Source: Chlorops oryzae
Lineage: Eukaryota; Arthropoda; Insecta; Diptera; Chloropidae
Reading direction: 5' to 3'
DNA: 64,000 nucleotides
Assembly (NCBI GenBank): GCA_020466095.1
Contig: CM035809.1
Coordinates: 5,496,223 to 5,560,222 of the forward strand
Part shown: positions 23,120-33,740 of the stretch, piece after piece
How positions within the stretch are numbered: the stretch's first letter is position 1
How the letters are laid out: every line of letters begins with the position of its first letter
The notes under the pieces: generated by a model
What the model saw: the letters and a program-made list of their open reading frames with translations, nothing else
The model's database searches: none
Told to the model about the DNA's origin: nothing
Made by a program: the position numbers and the translations under genes

Positions 23120-23291
23120 CAGTCGAAACTGTCTATAACGAATTTCAAGGGATCGGATAAAAAATTAATTATAGCGAGAAATTGTTGTAAGGAATAAAAA
23201 AGCACTAAAAATGTAGCGAAAAAGATTTTGAGAAGATTCGCGATAGAGAGAAATTCGTTCTAGGAGATTTCGATATAGAAAGTTTCGACTG
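23120..23291. mobile_element. pogo/Tc1-like MITE (172 bp, TA target)
   Basis: Flanked by TA. The ends CAGTCGAAACT and AGTTTCGACTG are exact reverse complements, and inner segments CTATAACGAATTTC and GAAATTCGTTCTAG also pair. Same size class and target as the MITE at 19155 but a different terminal sequence. Confidence 0.8.
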
Positions 23292-24516
23292 TAATTTACA
23301 ATATAAATTCATATTTATCAAAAAATACATATTTTTAAGCTTTAACCTAAGAACCAAAAAGATTTTCTATTTTCATTAATGAATTCTTTTCCTTTTCTCT
23401 TTTCTTTTGCAGGTTCGTTGCAATAAAACTTAATTATCTTCTTACTACAATAGAAATACATAGTCAAAACACGTTTTGATCACTTTTTACTCTAACAGCA
23501 ATCCCTAAACACACACACGCACACATAGATAAACTCACACATGCAGAAGCCCGAACATAAATTAGCTTTGATATATATATAAATTTTTAAACATTCAGCA
23601 TAACATATCGTGGCATCTTGCTGCACAGAATCTGCAGATACATAAATACGTACACGAAAAGAAAAGAAAAAAAATATATATTCGAAATATTTATTCGCAC
23701 TACAGCATTGTGCATAATTGTACAGTTGTATAAAACACATTCCTCTATGCTCTACACACATTTATAAATATTTAAATATATTTATTCGAATACATAAGCC
23801 TTTAAAGAATGCAGAATTAAATAACAATATTTATTATTGCTGCTTAGCTGTTCGTAAAAATAAATTTTTAGTTCGCTTTGAAATGCAAAAACGATAATTC
23901 AACGCAAATTAATTTAATTTAAATTAATTTAAAAAAAAAAATTTTTTTTTTTAGATTTTCTGTTCGTTTTTTATTAGAAAATCTCATCTTGCTGTGCAAA
24001 TTTAGTGTGTGAATAATAAATAAATTAAGTGCATTCAATAATATAAAGTATCTTTATAGAATATATATAAAAATTAATCGCCCACATATACACACAGGCA
24101 TTTTTTTATACACTTTTATATTATATACCTTGCCACAGTACATAATTCAGCGCAATAAGACAATTCCTCTTCAATTCGAAAAACGGTAAAGTAAGTCCTC
24201 AAGAATTTTGAAACAACAAGAACAACACCAAAAACAGCTAAAACAACAACAACAACAGCAATAATAACAACAACAGAAAATCTAATACGTCTCTTCTAAA
24301 ATATGTTGTGCTCTATGTGTTTCCAATTGGATTTTTGAAATCAATTCATTTAAAATTTAAATCTTCTTCGATGTCGAATTGGACTTCTAATCATCAAAAT
24401 TGTGCGTGTAAAAACAAAAAATTTCCATTTTTTCTATTAATTTTTTCTCTTTTCCTTAAAATTAAACCAGTTTGCTTGCCTTTAGATAAATTTTATTAAT
24501 TTTTTGTTTTGTTTAA
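23292..24516. other. Non-coding; possible untranslated exon
   Basis: A polypyrimidine tract ending TTTTGCAG at about 23412 looks like a splice acceptor, and AAAGTAAGT at 24188-24196 like a donor. An untranslated exon between them is conceivable but unsupported otherwise. The stretch also has CA-rich sequence (23505-23530) and CAACAACAACAACAGCAATA-type repeats (24240-24280). Confidence 0.25.
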
Positions 24517-24699
24517 TGCCTGGTTTCCAAAACCGCAGGAATACGCTGAAATCCTTCAAACATTCAACGAATGCAAACATATGGCAGCAGTTACAATCGA
24601 ATCCGCAGTTGATTTAAATTAGTTTCATATGTTTCCATGGCTTGAATAATTGCAAGAATTCCCCACGGAAAATTTTCCTGCACTGTTGGAAACCAGGCA
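24517..24699. mobile_element. PIF/Harbinger-like MITE (183 bp, TAA target)
   Basis: Ends TGCCTGGTTTCC and GGAAACCAGGCA are exact reverse complements flanked by TAA on both sides (24514-24516 and 24700-24702). Further inner pairing of GCAGGAA with TTCCTGC. A 3-bp TWA duplication is the PIF/Harbinger signature. A lone right-end-like GGAAACCAGGCA also occurs at 33833-33844. Confidence 0.78.
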
Positions 24700-24733
24700 T
24701 AAGTGTTTTAACTGAAGGAAATGAGCTGAAACC

Positions 24734-24965
24734 CATGATACAAGAAAACAAGATAGCGCCACTTGAGAGAGGAAACGTCACAAACTCAAAATCGCGATTC
24801 GTTGTTGTTGTTTCCCATGTTAAACCGGCTTTTTACTTTTTTGAATAGCATGGGAAACAACAACAATTTCTTGCTTAGTGACGTCACAAACTCAATTTTC
24901 GGCTCTCAGAGAGAGCCACAAAATAGCGGTACTGAAGTGGCGCTATCTTGTTTTCTTGTATCATG
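24734..24965. mobile_element. P-superfamily-like MITE with 31-bp TIRs and 8-bp target duplication
   Basis: The 31-bp ends are exact inverted copies, beginning CATGATACAAGAAAACAAG and closing inward with AGCGCCACTT. The duplication CTGAAACC lies at 24726-24733 and 24966-24973. P elements of Drosophila have 31-bp TIRs beginning CATGATG and make 8-bp duplications, so terminal bases, TIR length and duplication length all agree. An internal inverted pair GTTGTTGTTTCCCATG / CATGGGAAACAACAAC (about 24806 and 24849) and repeated ACGTCACAAACTCA segments lie subterminally. The element is 232 bp and codes for no transposase. A hAT origin with coincidental ends is the alternative. Confidence 0.82.
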
Positions 24966-25104
24966 CTGAAACCTTAATTTCATTTTCACTAGGCGACCAC
25001 TAGGAATCAAAAATAAATGATAAAAAATTTTGAGCCCCGGCTTGCGTGGCTTAAGATTGAGAAAAACGCCTAAATTGAGACAACTGGAATTTTTCTATTA
25101 AAAC

Positions 25105-25255
25105 CAGGGACGTGAACCGGTTGGAAAATTTGCCCGGTTTGGTTCGGGGTTTCGAACCGTGTTTGAACTTTTGGATTGGTTCGTCAAACCGGTTTTTCTA
25201 CTTCTTTGAACCGAGGATTCGGTTCGGTTCATCGGTTCGGGAATTTCTCAGACTA
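25105..25255 (+). mobile_element. hAT-like single end, AACCGGTT-rich
   Basis: Starts CAGGGACGTGAACCGGTTGG and continues with repeated GGTTCGGTTC, AACCGGTTT and TTCGAACC motifs, then stops without a matching right end. Probably one terminus of a hAT-like element. Confidence 0.55.
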
Positions 25256-25261
25256 AAAAAA

Positions 25262-25385
25262 ATTTGTTAACTACAGTAGGTCCACTCATGGAGCATTTTA
25301 AGGCATAGGTTGGCCCATTAAAAGCGAGTAGTCCTGGTATTTTTTTTTTTACTTGCCAGGGAGTAGTTGGAGAGTAATAGAAATT
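25262..25385 (-). mobile_element. Dispersed repeat, inverted partner of 13015-13195
   Basis: Begins CTACAGTAGGTCCACTCATGG and ends GGGAGTAGTTGGAGAGTAAT; the reverse complement follows 13020-13190. Shorter than its partner by a deletion in the middle. Confidence 0.55.
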
Positions 25386-25986
25386 GCTGCATTCAGCTCA
25401 ATTTCTTCAGTTAAAAACAAATATAATGATTTCCATATCTGTTAAAGGTATCAGCAGCAAAGCTCTTATTTTAAAGGAATCGTCAAATGTTATGGTTCTA
25501 ATTCTTCTTCCCTTAAAGGAAGAGGGTCAAAGCACACTATGCGTCTCACTGGAGCCTATTGTTTAGCGCTGAAATAGTGTCATTTTCTGTATAGCTTGCT
25601 GCCTTTACCTTTACGTATTATTTAAAATTTTGAAAGCTCATTTCTAAATATATTTTTTTCATTTTCGAATTTTCTGTATACATATTAAACTTTCTCAATG
25701 TCCTTCAAGATTTTCTAAAAAAAAGTTTCTGAAACGATTTAAATTAATTTCATAATATCTATGAACAAAAACTTTATGCCAGCCTTACAATTGGACTCAT
25801 TACAAAGTACATAACTACATATGGGTATTTCCACAGAAAAAATAATTTTTTTGTCACGGCCGAGCATATTCAATTGCCTTTCTGATCTGCATAAAGTTTT
25901 GATAATTATAAAATTCCGGAACAAAACAAAATTACTATTTTCCACATTCTTCAATTCGAGACTTAAAATTGCTAAAGTAAAGTGCC
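25386..25986. other. Non-coding, unassigned
   Basis: No gene. The segment TTACTATTTTCCACATTCTTCA near 25930 recurs in direct orientation near 26695, on the other side of the element at 25987-26530. Confidence 0.4.
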
Positions 25987-26530
25987 ATTTCCAATTATGC
26001 GTCAGCTGCGTTGCGTCATTTGACGCAAATATTCAACACATGCAAGCATATGGGAGCAGTACAAATCGATTGCGTGCGTGCGGACGCAGCGTCAAATTTC
26101 CGAAAAGTTGAATATCGCACGCAGCGTGAAATTGTGACAGCTGCGTATAACAGTTGAAAAAAGGAATATAACAGTGTTGTAGAAACTATTGAGTACCTAC
26201 TTTCGAGTACTTCATACTTGTGGGAATACTTTTCATTGAAATATGAACAATTTGTTCTTATATCTCTTAGTTCTCATTTATAAGTGCGTATTTGAGTAAT
26301 TAAAGTCATTATTCTATCGTTCAAAATCAAATGTTGGTTTATATTTTTGCAAACGTCTCAAATACAACCCTAAATAAAAAATGTAGCGAGTCGATTACTC
26401 TTCACAATTGTGCTGCACTAAGAAATTTCAAGGCACCCCATATGCTGACGCAAACGCACTGTTGGACATTTCATTTTTCACGCATTTGACGCTGCGTCCT
26501 ACGTTTTGCGTCTGACGCATAATTGGAAAT
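25987..26530. mobile_element. TIR element with GACGC-rich ends (544 bp)
   Basis: Left end ATTTCCAATTATGCGTCAG and right end CTGACGCATAATTGGAAAT are exact reverse complements. Both ends repeat TGCGTC/GACGCA motifs, and TTTGACGC lies further inside each. No target duplication directly at the ends. Confidence 0.75.
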
Positions 26531-26814
26531 ATCCATATGAACATATCTGAAACTAAGGAACATTTCTTCGAAGCTTTTTTGCGTGATTCGCCTCACTTTT
26601 TGACTGGTTAAAACATCAAATAACACTTCGATGTGATCCACCATAATTTATTTTCTTAAAAGTACCTACATATATGAGTATTTCCTAACAATATTACTAT
26701 TTAACGCATTCTTCAATTCGTGACTTAAAGTACGTAACTGTCATGTCCGTTTGGAAACGCCTATACATACATATATGATTTGATTGGCACGATTTCAAAT
26801 CAAATAACTATACA

Positions 26815-27067
26815 TACATATCGCACACAATTCACTAAATCGGCACAACTCTAAATTTTGCATTTCTCGGGCAAACAGCCTATAACTCTCGTAAAATCAA
26901 TTTTTTTTCTAAATTTATTTTATTCTTAATTAACTGCAGAATTAATAAGTACAAATGTTTATTTTCTAAGTGTTCCTTTTCCTGCAGTAAAATGTTGGCG
27001 AACATGAAAAAATTGATTAAAATAATTTTGAATTGTGCCGGTTTAGTGATTAGTGCGCGATATGTAC
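26815..27067 (+). mobile_element. TIR MITE, partner inverted at 56247-56518
   Basis: Left end ACATATCGCACAC..TTCACTAAATCGGCACAA and right end TTGTGCCGGTTTAGTGATTAGTGCGCGATATGT form imperfect TIRs of about 45 bp. The interior segments TCTCGGGCAAACAGCCTATAACTCTCG and AATGTTGGCGAACATGAAAAA match the inverted second copy. Confidence 0.78.
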
Positions 27068-28158
27068 ATGATGTACTCAAGATTTTCGTTCCAAGATATA
27101 AAATTGCTTTCAACTCTTTGAACTACAGAGCCGACAAAAGTTTTAAGCCAAACATTTTTTTTTTAGTATCAGATATGGTAATATCCCAACGGAACATTAC
27201 GTAATACATGAACTTTGTATTTTAATGATTCATTTATAAATTCAAAGAAGTGGACCCATGCATTACCAGGTTATCGGAATTGTAAGGAGTAGAAAATTTT
27301 TTATATTTGCTATCAACAACAACCAAGTTGACATGTGCTTACAGTTTCAATTACAATGGTAATGCACGATTTTCCTAGGACATCGCTGTACAAAAATTCA
27401 TTGCTAACCTAATGGGTAGCTATGTTGAATGCTTACCTTTTCCCATTGGGATGTCAAAGTAAAATTACCAAAATTCAGGCGGACAGTGCTACCACTGAAA
27501 AAAAAGTAGAATGCAGTGCAGGGTTGTATTTTAGCTATCACCAACATGACGTACGATGGTCAAAAATTGTAAGGCTAGCAATATTAGAACCTGTTATTCT
27601 TCAAAAATTTTTTCTAATCTTTTTTCTTCTAATATTTACACTTCTGGTTTGTTTTCAATAAATTTTTATTCTGCAATTATTTTCGTCGCACAGCTAAAAC
27701 TAAAATGAATCTTCGCTCAATATTGCAAGCGCTTAATTTAAATATTCTCACCACAATTAAATAAAAACAAAAATAATTAAAAACGCTACTTTTAATTCGA
27801 AATTGGTAACTTTTCTAAATTCTCGCTTTTTCCTCATCGCTCTCTCTCTCTTTCTCTCCTTAAAGAATGCGCTCGATGTGAATGTTTGAAAAGTACACAT
27901 TTTTTCTCTCTGTTAAGTGCAAATTTTTCTTAAATATCTAAAAATGTAAAACGCAACAAAACAAAAAAAAAAAAATATTAACGCTTTGAATGTGAATGCA
28001 TCGATTTTATTTGACAAACTTAATCGGCGTCAATTTTCTCTTCAATTATTTTATATTTTAATAACAAAACAAAATATAAAAAAAAACCCGAAATTCAAAA
28101 TTTTCCAAAACTCTCAATTCCACGTCACCACGAAAATTCGCAAAAAACTATTCACAAA
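27068..28158 (+). other. Upstream region and probable 5' UTR of the exon at 28159
   Basis: From about 27660 the sequence changes to CT-rich and A-rich stretches (CTCTCTCTCTTTCTCTCC near 27840, AACAAAACAAAAAAAAAAA near 27955) typical of fly 5' UTRs. The frame of the ATG at 28159 is open upstream only to a TAA at 28021-28023. No confident TATA box or initiator could be picked. Confidence 0.35.
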
Positions 28159-28514
28159 ATGTCGCGCGAAAATTCACCACGGCACGGTAGTATACGACGC
28201 TTGGCTAGACGAGACCAACAACAAAATAATCAACATCCACCATCACCACTACCGCAATCGCAACAGCAAACACCATCGAAACAAGTGCCCATTATGGAGC
28301 ATATGGAACGTTTTGCCACAAAAATAAGCGGTGGCGGTGGCAGCCCTGGCAATAGTGGTCAAATATCCACTTCCGCCTCAAATATCTCGACAGTCATCGA
28401 TGATGGCAGTGATGAGAATCCAAATTTACCGCCCTTAAGCGGCTCGGGACCAAGTCGTCAGCGTTCGTTGCGCGATCGTTTAAAAGATGGCATCACTGGA
28501 AGTTTTACATGGCA
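28159..28514 (+). CDS. First coding exon of an unrecognised gene (118 complete codons, ends at a splice donor)
   Basis: Seen: ATG in the context TTCACAAAATG, a strong fly Kozak site, opens a frame that runs into a consensus donor (GCA|GTAAGT) at 28514/28515. The frame would stop only inside the intron. Its base composition is far more GC-balanced than the surroundings. The peptide begins [19 protein letters not shown], then has a low-complexity Gln/Pro/His stretch (~20-42), [20 protein letters not shown] (~43-64), an acidic-Ser segment ([17 protein letters not shown]) and a basic [19 protein letters not shown] end. Ser/Arg-rich spots suit phosphorylation. No signal peptide or transmembrane helix. 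It looks like the disordered N-terminus of a large cytoplasmic or channel-associated protein. I do not recognise the family. The last codon is split 2+1, so the next exon must supply one base. Downstream exons are not identified here and probably lie beyond long introns. Confidence 0.7.
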
Positions 28515-29795
28515 GTAAGTTTTACGAGAACCACAAAAAAAAGTAGTTTTTCACTCTTATTTCATTTTGAAATATTTTTTGATGTTTAGTTTGAGTTTTT
28601 TTTTCCTCCCTTTTTTTTTGTTTAGATTTTTCATGTTTTTATGTAAATTTTGAACTTCGTTGAAATCTTTTTTTGTTGCCTTTTTGTTACTTGTTTTTTG
28701 TATGTTCCTTCGTTCGAATTGTGTAGGTAAATTTGAACGAAATTTTTCTAGTTTCAACCAATTGGTATTTTAAGCACATTTTTCCTCTTTAAATACTTAA
28801 TGAAATGAAAGAAATTTCGAAGAACATCAATTCAATTATTTTCACAAAAGGCACACTCCTCACAAGTAGATTCAATAAAATTTTACCTATAAGGCACAAT
28901 CACAAAAAAAGAATCAATTTTAGCACATTTTTTCCACTCTTATTGAAGTATTTTGTACTATTTTTTACTAGTACCTAAGCTCTTTTTTTAACAAAAATTT
29001 AAAGTGCAAAATCAACGCCACCAAAAACAAATCTACGAAAAAACTTTCAAAGAAAATGGTAAGTCTTATATGGAAAACACACTTTCTTAGAGTATTTAAT
29101 CCTCCTTAATATAAAAAAAAAGTACTAACTCATTGATACCATAATGCAACCCTTATAACGACCTCACACGTACCCACTTTCTTTCCGACTTGGCCAAGAT
29201 TTTTATCTCAAGTTGAAGTAGAAGGCCGGAGCGTGTGAAGGCAAGTTGTTCAACTTCATACTTGCTTTCATTGGTCAATCGACTGTTTCGACTGTGTTGA
29301 TGAGACAACTTGATAATTTCTAGATAAAAACTGTATCAAGATTGAAACTTCGATGAAGAATTGTATGAAATAGTCGCAATGTATGATGTGATCGAATGAC
29401 TGGTTTGGACTTATCCGTGGTGTAAAAAGTCGCAACGTCTAGGGCTGCTATAACGATCGTATGCCGGAAACATTTTGACGATTTTTTTAAAATCTCTTTC
29501 AAAACAATTGTCAATCAATGAAATCCCGGCATTATCCATTCACGAGATAAGTTTAAGTGCTATGAGAACTTATGAAAAGTCATACCAAAAACAGTGAAAC
29601 TCGTTATTAAACAAGAATACCTCAACATAGCGAAAAAGCGCTGGTTCGCGGAAGACTCCTGCTGGAAGAAAAATTGCTAAAATTGAAAACATTCCTTGTT
29701 GAAGCCGTTTTGTATGTTTTTCATTTTGATTTAACCAGTTTTCTGGTTGATTTTTTTTCTGTGTAGGTTGTCCCAAATAATGATTTTTACCGAAG
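28515..29795 (+). other. Start of intron; candidate alternative donor
   Basis: AT-rich sequence following the exon. AAAGAAAATG|GTAAGT at 29049-29064 joins an ATG directly to a consensus donor. It could be an alternative first exon, but its phase (0) differs from that of the exon at 28159 (2), so both could not read one downstream exon in the same frame. No other feature. Confidence 0.35.
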
Positions 29796-30055
29796 CTGTG
29801 GCTCGGAGAGGAGGAGGAAGAATCTATCCTCCACCTCATGTGTCAATGCCCGGCCCTAGCAAGAAGAAGATCATCCCGATTAGGGTGCTCCTTCTTTATC
29901 AGCCTCTCCGGGCTGTGTGAAATTAGAGTAACAGACATTGCCCGGTTCATCAGGAAGTTTAACTGGTTTCCCCATTAAATTCTAAGGGGCAAGTCGTGGT
30001 ATCACAATAGGCCAACTTACTGTGCCTAAGTTAGCTAGCTGTTGCCCTTTTTCTA
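29796..30055 (+). mobile_element. 5'-truncated R1/I-like LINE 3' end
   Basis: Frame 29796-29978 translates LWLGEEEEESILHLMCQCPALARRR...RVTDIARFIRKFNWFPH and stops, the same C-terminus as the LINE at 20589-20905. The 3' UTR follows: CGTGGTATCACAATAGGCCAAC..GTGCCTAAGTTAGC.AGC and TTCTACCTACCA. Upstream the frame is lost, so only about 60 codons remain. No clear target duplication. Confidence 0.8.
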
Positions 30056-33000
30056 CCTACCATCTCTTTTCCTATGCCCATTTTGGATAGCTTTGCTTAC
30101 CGATTGACAACAACAGTAGGACTGGAAATAGACTGGGAAGGACTGACAAACGGTATCTTTGGATACAATCTGCCAAAACAGACAGATATGTATATACATA
30201 TCTTCTCAAAAAAGACCAACCTTAAGCACCTTGTACCACTGTTTATAATCATGCATGTGCTACAAATCGAAAAGTGACTGAATCGGAATTTTGATCAATT
30301 GAAATTTCATGAATATCTCATAGACAAGCCGATAAAGTAGAGCACTGTGCAATTAAGAACCAATAGCAGTTCCGATCCAAAACCAAAACCAACAAAATCT
30401 GTAAATTCTATATGAAATTTTGGTCGATTTTAATTCCGATTCAGTCAGCTTTCGGATTCTATCAAATGCCTGAATAATACGAAAATTATTTTACGGTTTC
30501 GTCCAAGCCATGATGAATGAAATATTAATGCATTTGAAAAATCACAAATTCCTTAATATAATAGGTATATGAAAAAAAAACAACTATATTAAAAGCCCAA
30601 CACTACCCACAACACCACAATGTCCGATTAAAATGTCAATACATCAATTAAAATTGACATTTTCCCGATTATGTGCACATCAAAAGTTTGCACTGAGGCA
30701 ATCAATTTCCGTCAGTGCATTGTTAAAAAGTTGAAGCCCATGTCAGTTTGAAACAACAATTAAAACAACCCCTTTCAATTACCGAGAATCCCTTGTGGAG
30801 AGAGATGGGTTAATTTTCAGTTTGAAAATTCCAATTTATTCTCAATTTATTTCGATAGAATATTCAATGATTTATTTATGAAAATGCAATTAAATTTATC
30901 ATTTTAAGTAGAACATCACGATGAAACTTTATCCGCTCGAATGGGTTATCTTTTCTGCTCAATGAATAAATGACCTCAACGCCAATGGACATACGGACAT
31001 ATATAAAATAGTATATAATATACATACTTATATTTTAAAGTTCATATTTTACTGAAGTCGATTGTTCTTTTACTGCATTTTTGATATCTCTGCATTCATG
31101 AGAGTCAACAGAGTCGCCCATTATCACTTTTTGTTCTCCTTCTTTTTTTGTCATAAAAGTCCAACGATCATGAACCTCATCGCTGTACTTTTTTTTTTGC
31201 ATTATTCTCCACTTTTATAGTGTTCTGTTGGTGATAAATGTGTCCTTGATAAAATGTGAAAAAAAATAAAATAAAAAATTATGAAGTTGATTGCGCTAAG
31301 AATCGTTGAAATTATTTTTTGTCAAAGTGAAAAATTCATAACTGCTCTCAAAGTGCCCCTGGGTTAAGCTTGTTTTTTGTGATAATTTTTTTTTTGTTGG
31401 TCTAAAGTGCACACAAGAAAAATATGTTACATTTTATGGAGAGATGTTTCCATCACGGTTCACGGCTAAAGCCTTTTACGCCACATCACGAGCGCAGACC
31501 GTAAAATGATAAATGACGTAATAATAAATTACTTATACTTAGCTCTGCGCGTACATTAAAGGCGACCGAACGAACGGACGAACAATGGGCGAACGTGCGA
31601 AGCGCCATGCTGAGTTCTAAACATTTACGGAAAACTTACGGGTTTCCGTAATGGCCGTTTTATGGTGTTTTGTAAAGAGTTTTTGTTTGGGATAAATTGC
31701 GAGAAATTTCGCGAATTCGGAGGGAAACTATTTGGGAGGAAAGCATTTCAATTCATAATGGTGAAGTTAAAAGGCTTGAAATTAGATCGATGGATTTTTT
31801 TTTCTTCTAAGAAGACTACAGTGTGAGAGATACCGGAGGTTATCTGAGTGCATCTATAGGTATGTGTTCTGGGTCCATATTGGAGCTTATAAGTAGAAAA
31901 GCTTTTCTCCATGGAAAAGTCTCATAAGTTCATTACATAAATTCACTGGCGAGAATAGAATTAAACCCCTTAGAACCCCCCAAGTACGCCACTGTTCTGC
32001 GGCATGGCATGTATAAATGCTATTAGTGGCAAATGAAATCCATTAAGCATTGTATATTTCACACGGCTTTACGGGAACAAAGCGATTTGAAAACCTAAAA
32101 ACTTCTATGAAATCGAGAATCAGTCGTGTCGAGGGGGAAGTGAGGAGTGGCCGCGGGGTTCTGGAATCGAGGTGATACTTTTATTTTTCTAATGTAGTGA
32201 TGGCCTTTACTTTCCAACAACGGGGGTCTTACTTTGAGCGCCCTTTCATTTGAGAAGTTCGAAATAATGAGCGATCTTTTTAGGGTCCTTGTTTTGGCTA
32301 AAATCCTGGTTTCGTCGTTACCATACATCAGTGTCATTTAAATTGTATAAAAGTGGCAACAACTTCATTAATTTTAGTATAAAATATCATTCCAGAAACG
32401 CATGATATCATAAGTCAAGACCTCTTCCTTGTTAATTTACCTAAAAATGTGATCTCTTGAGATCCTTGGGTTCGATTTGTGCGTATTTACTCTACAATTT
32501 CCTCAGATGAGCCAAATGCCATTACATTTCAGGAAAGAAAGGTTGCTAGTTCGGGTCGTTAAAATGTACTATGTAGATATGCGATTTTTCTGTGGGTTGT
32601 CTTCTTAAGCTTGAAGGAACTCGGTGGCCTAGAGGACCCTAAAAGTTTCATCTGTTCCCTATGGAAATTGTTTGTATGTCTGTCTTCTCATTATTCTGTT
32701 AACTTCTATAGTATGGAACCCATATGGAAAGGCTTTAATGCCTTCTGAGCAGTCCTGTCGGTGAGGAAATCGTTACCCCTGGCCCATACATAATGAAAGG
32801 TGTCTCCGAAGAGCTTGAAAACTTACTTGCGAGCAGTCTTTCGGAAATCTTCGCACTCGTATTGCTTACTTTACATTATTATCAATAGTCACCGGAAATT
32901 CTTCAGGAGCCTCAAAGCTCTTTTTGATACTCCTTAGTCGGTGTTTTAATTCTTCTTTTATTTTGTTCTTTTTGCAATCTTTACAAGAGCACAAAAAATT

Positions 33001-33099
33001 ATTTCCATTCAGGCCCGAAATATTCTCGACAGCCTGGTTCTGAGTAACGAAGGAGAGTGTTATTCGCAGATCTATGTACATAAAATATTTTTCCAAATT
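30056..33099. other. Non-coding, unassigned (3 kb)
   Basis: AT-rich with no convincing exon on either strand. Local features only: TTTACGGAAAACTTACGGGTTTCCGTAA (split inverted pair) near 31622, and an ACCGAACGAACGGACGAACAA tract near 31566. Confidence 0.4.
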
Positions 33100-33740
33100 T
33101 GCGGAATTTGCTCGTTGCAATAGAAAAACACTGAATTTGATTACCTTGGTCACTGGAATTGATTTCGGAAAGTGACTAAATTAATTTTTTTTTGGGAAGG
33201 ACATTAATAACGGCACTTAAGGCGTAGTTTTCTCATATTAAACCGTATGTCCCCCATTGGGAGCCAATGTATCGAACGAAGTTTTATTTCAACTCTTGAT
33301 CTTGAGTTTGAATGGAGATAGCTTTTCGTGAAGAAGCTTTAAGTAAAGATACTCATAATCACAACTGAAATGCACTCAAATGAAGAGAAATATCCCCTAT
33401 TGGGCGCCATTATCTACATCATTAGGATCGAGAAGACTTTTTTAATGTTTCCCTTTCGAACTATTGAGTTGATTCAGTGATGTGGATACATTTTTATGAA
33501 CAGAATATTAGGAAACCTTTGAGCCAAGGCCTTTCTCTGTTATATGAAATCGTACAACCCCCATTGGGCGCCAATGTATCGAACGAAGTTTTAATTTCAA
33601 CTCTTGATCTTGAGTGTGAGTGGAGATAGCATTGAATAAGCTTTAAGAAAAGGTACTCATAATCACAACTGAAACGCACTCAAATGAAGAGAAATATCCC
33701 CTATTGGGCGCCATTATCTACATACATAATTAGAATCGAC
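33100..33740. repeat. PBS-bearing dimeric repeat block, left
   Basis: Contains TTGGGCGCCA at 33400, 33564 and 33704 and the variant TTGGGAGCCA at 33257, spaced 143, 164 and 140 bp. Between them the segments CAACTCTTGATCTTGAGTTTGA, GGAGATAGC and ACTCATAATCACAACTGAAA repeat. The whole block matches 35390-36195. On the minus strand the motif reads TGGCGCCCAA, the complement of the tRNA-Lys(CTT) 3' end used as primer-binding site by many insect LTR retrotransposons. Confidence 0.75.

Noticed and set aside
23413..24190. Untranslated exon of the gene at 28159
   Set aside because: Only an acceptor-like and a donor-like motif support it; such motifs are frequent by chance in AT-rich DNA.
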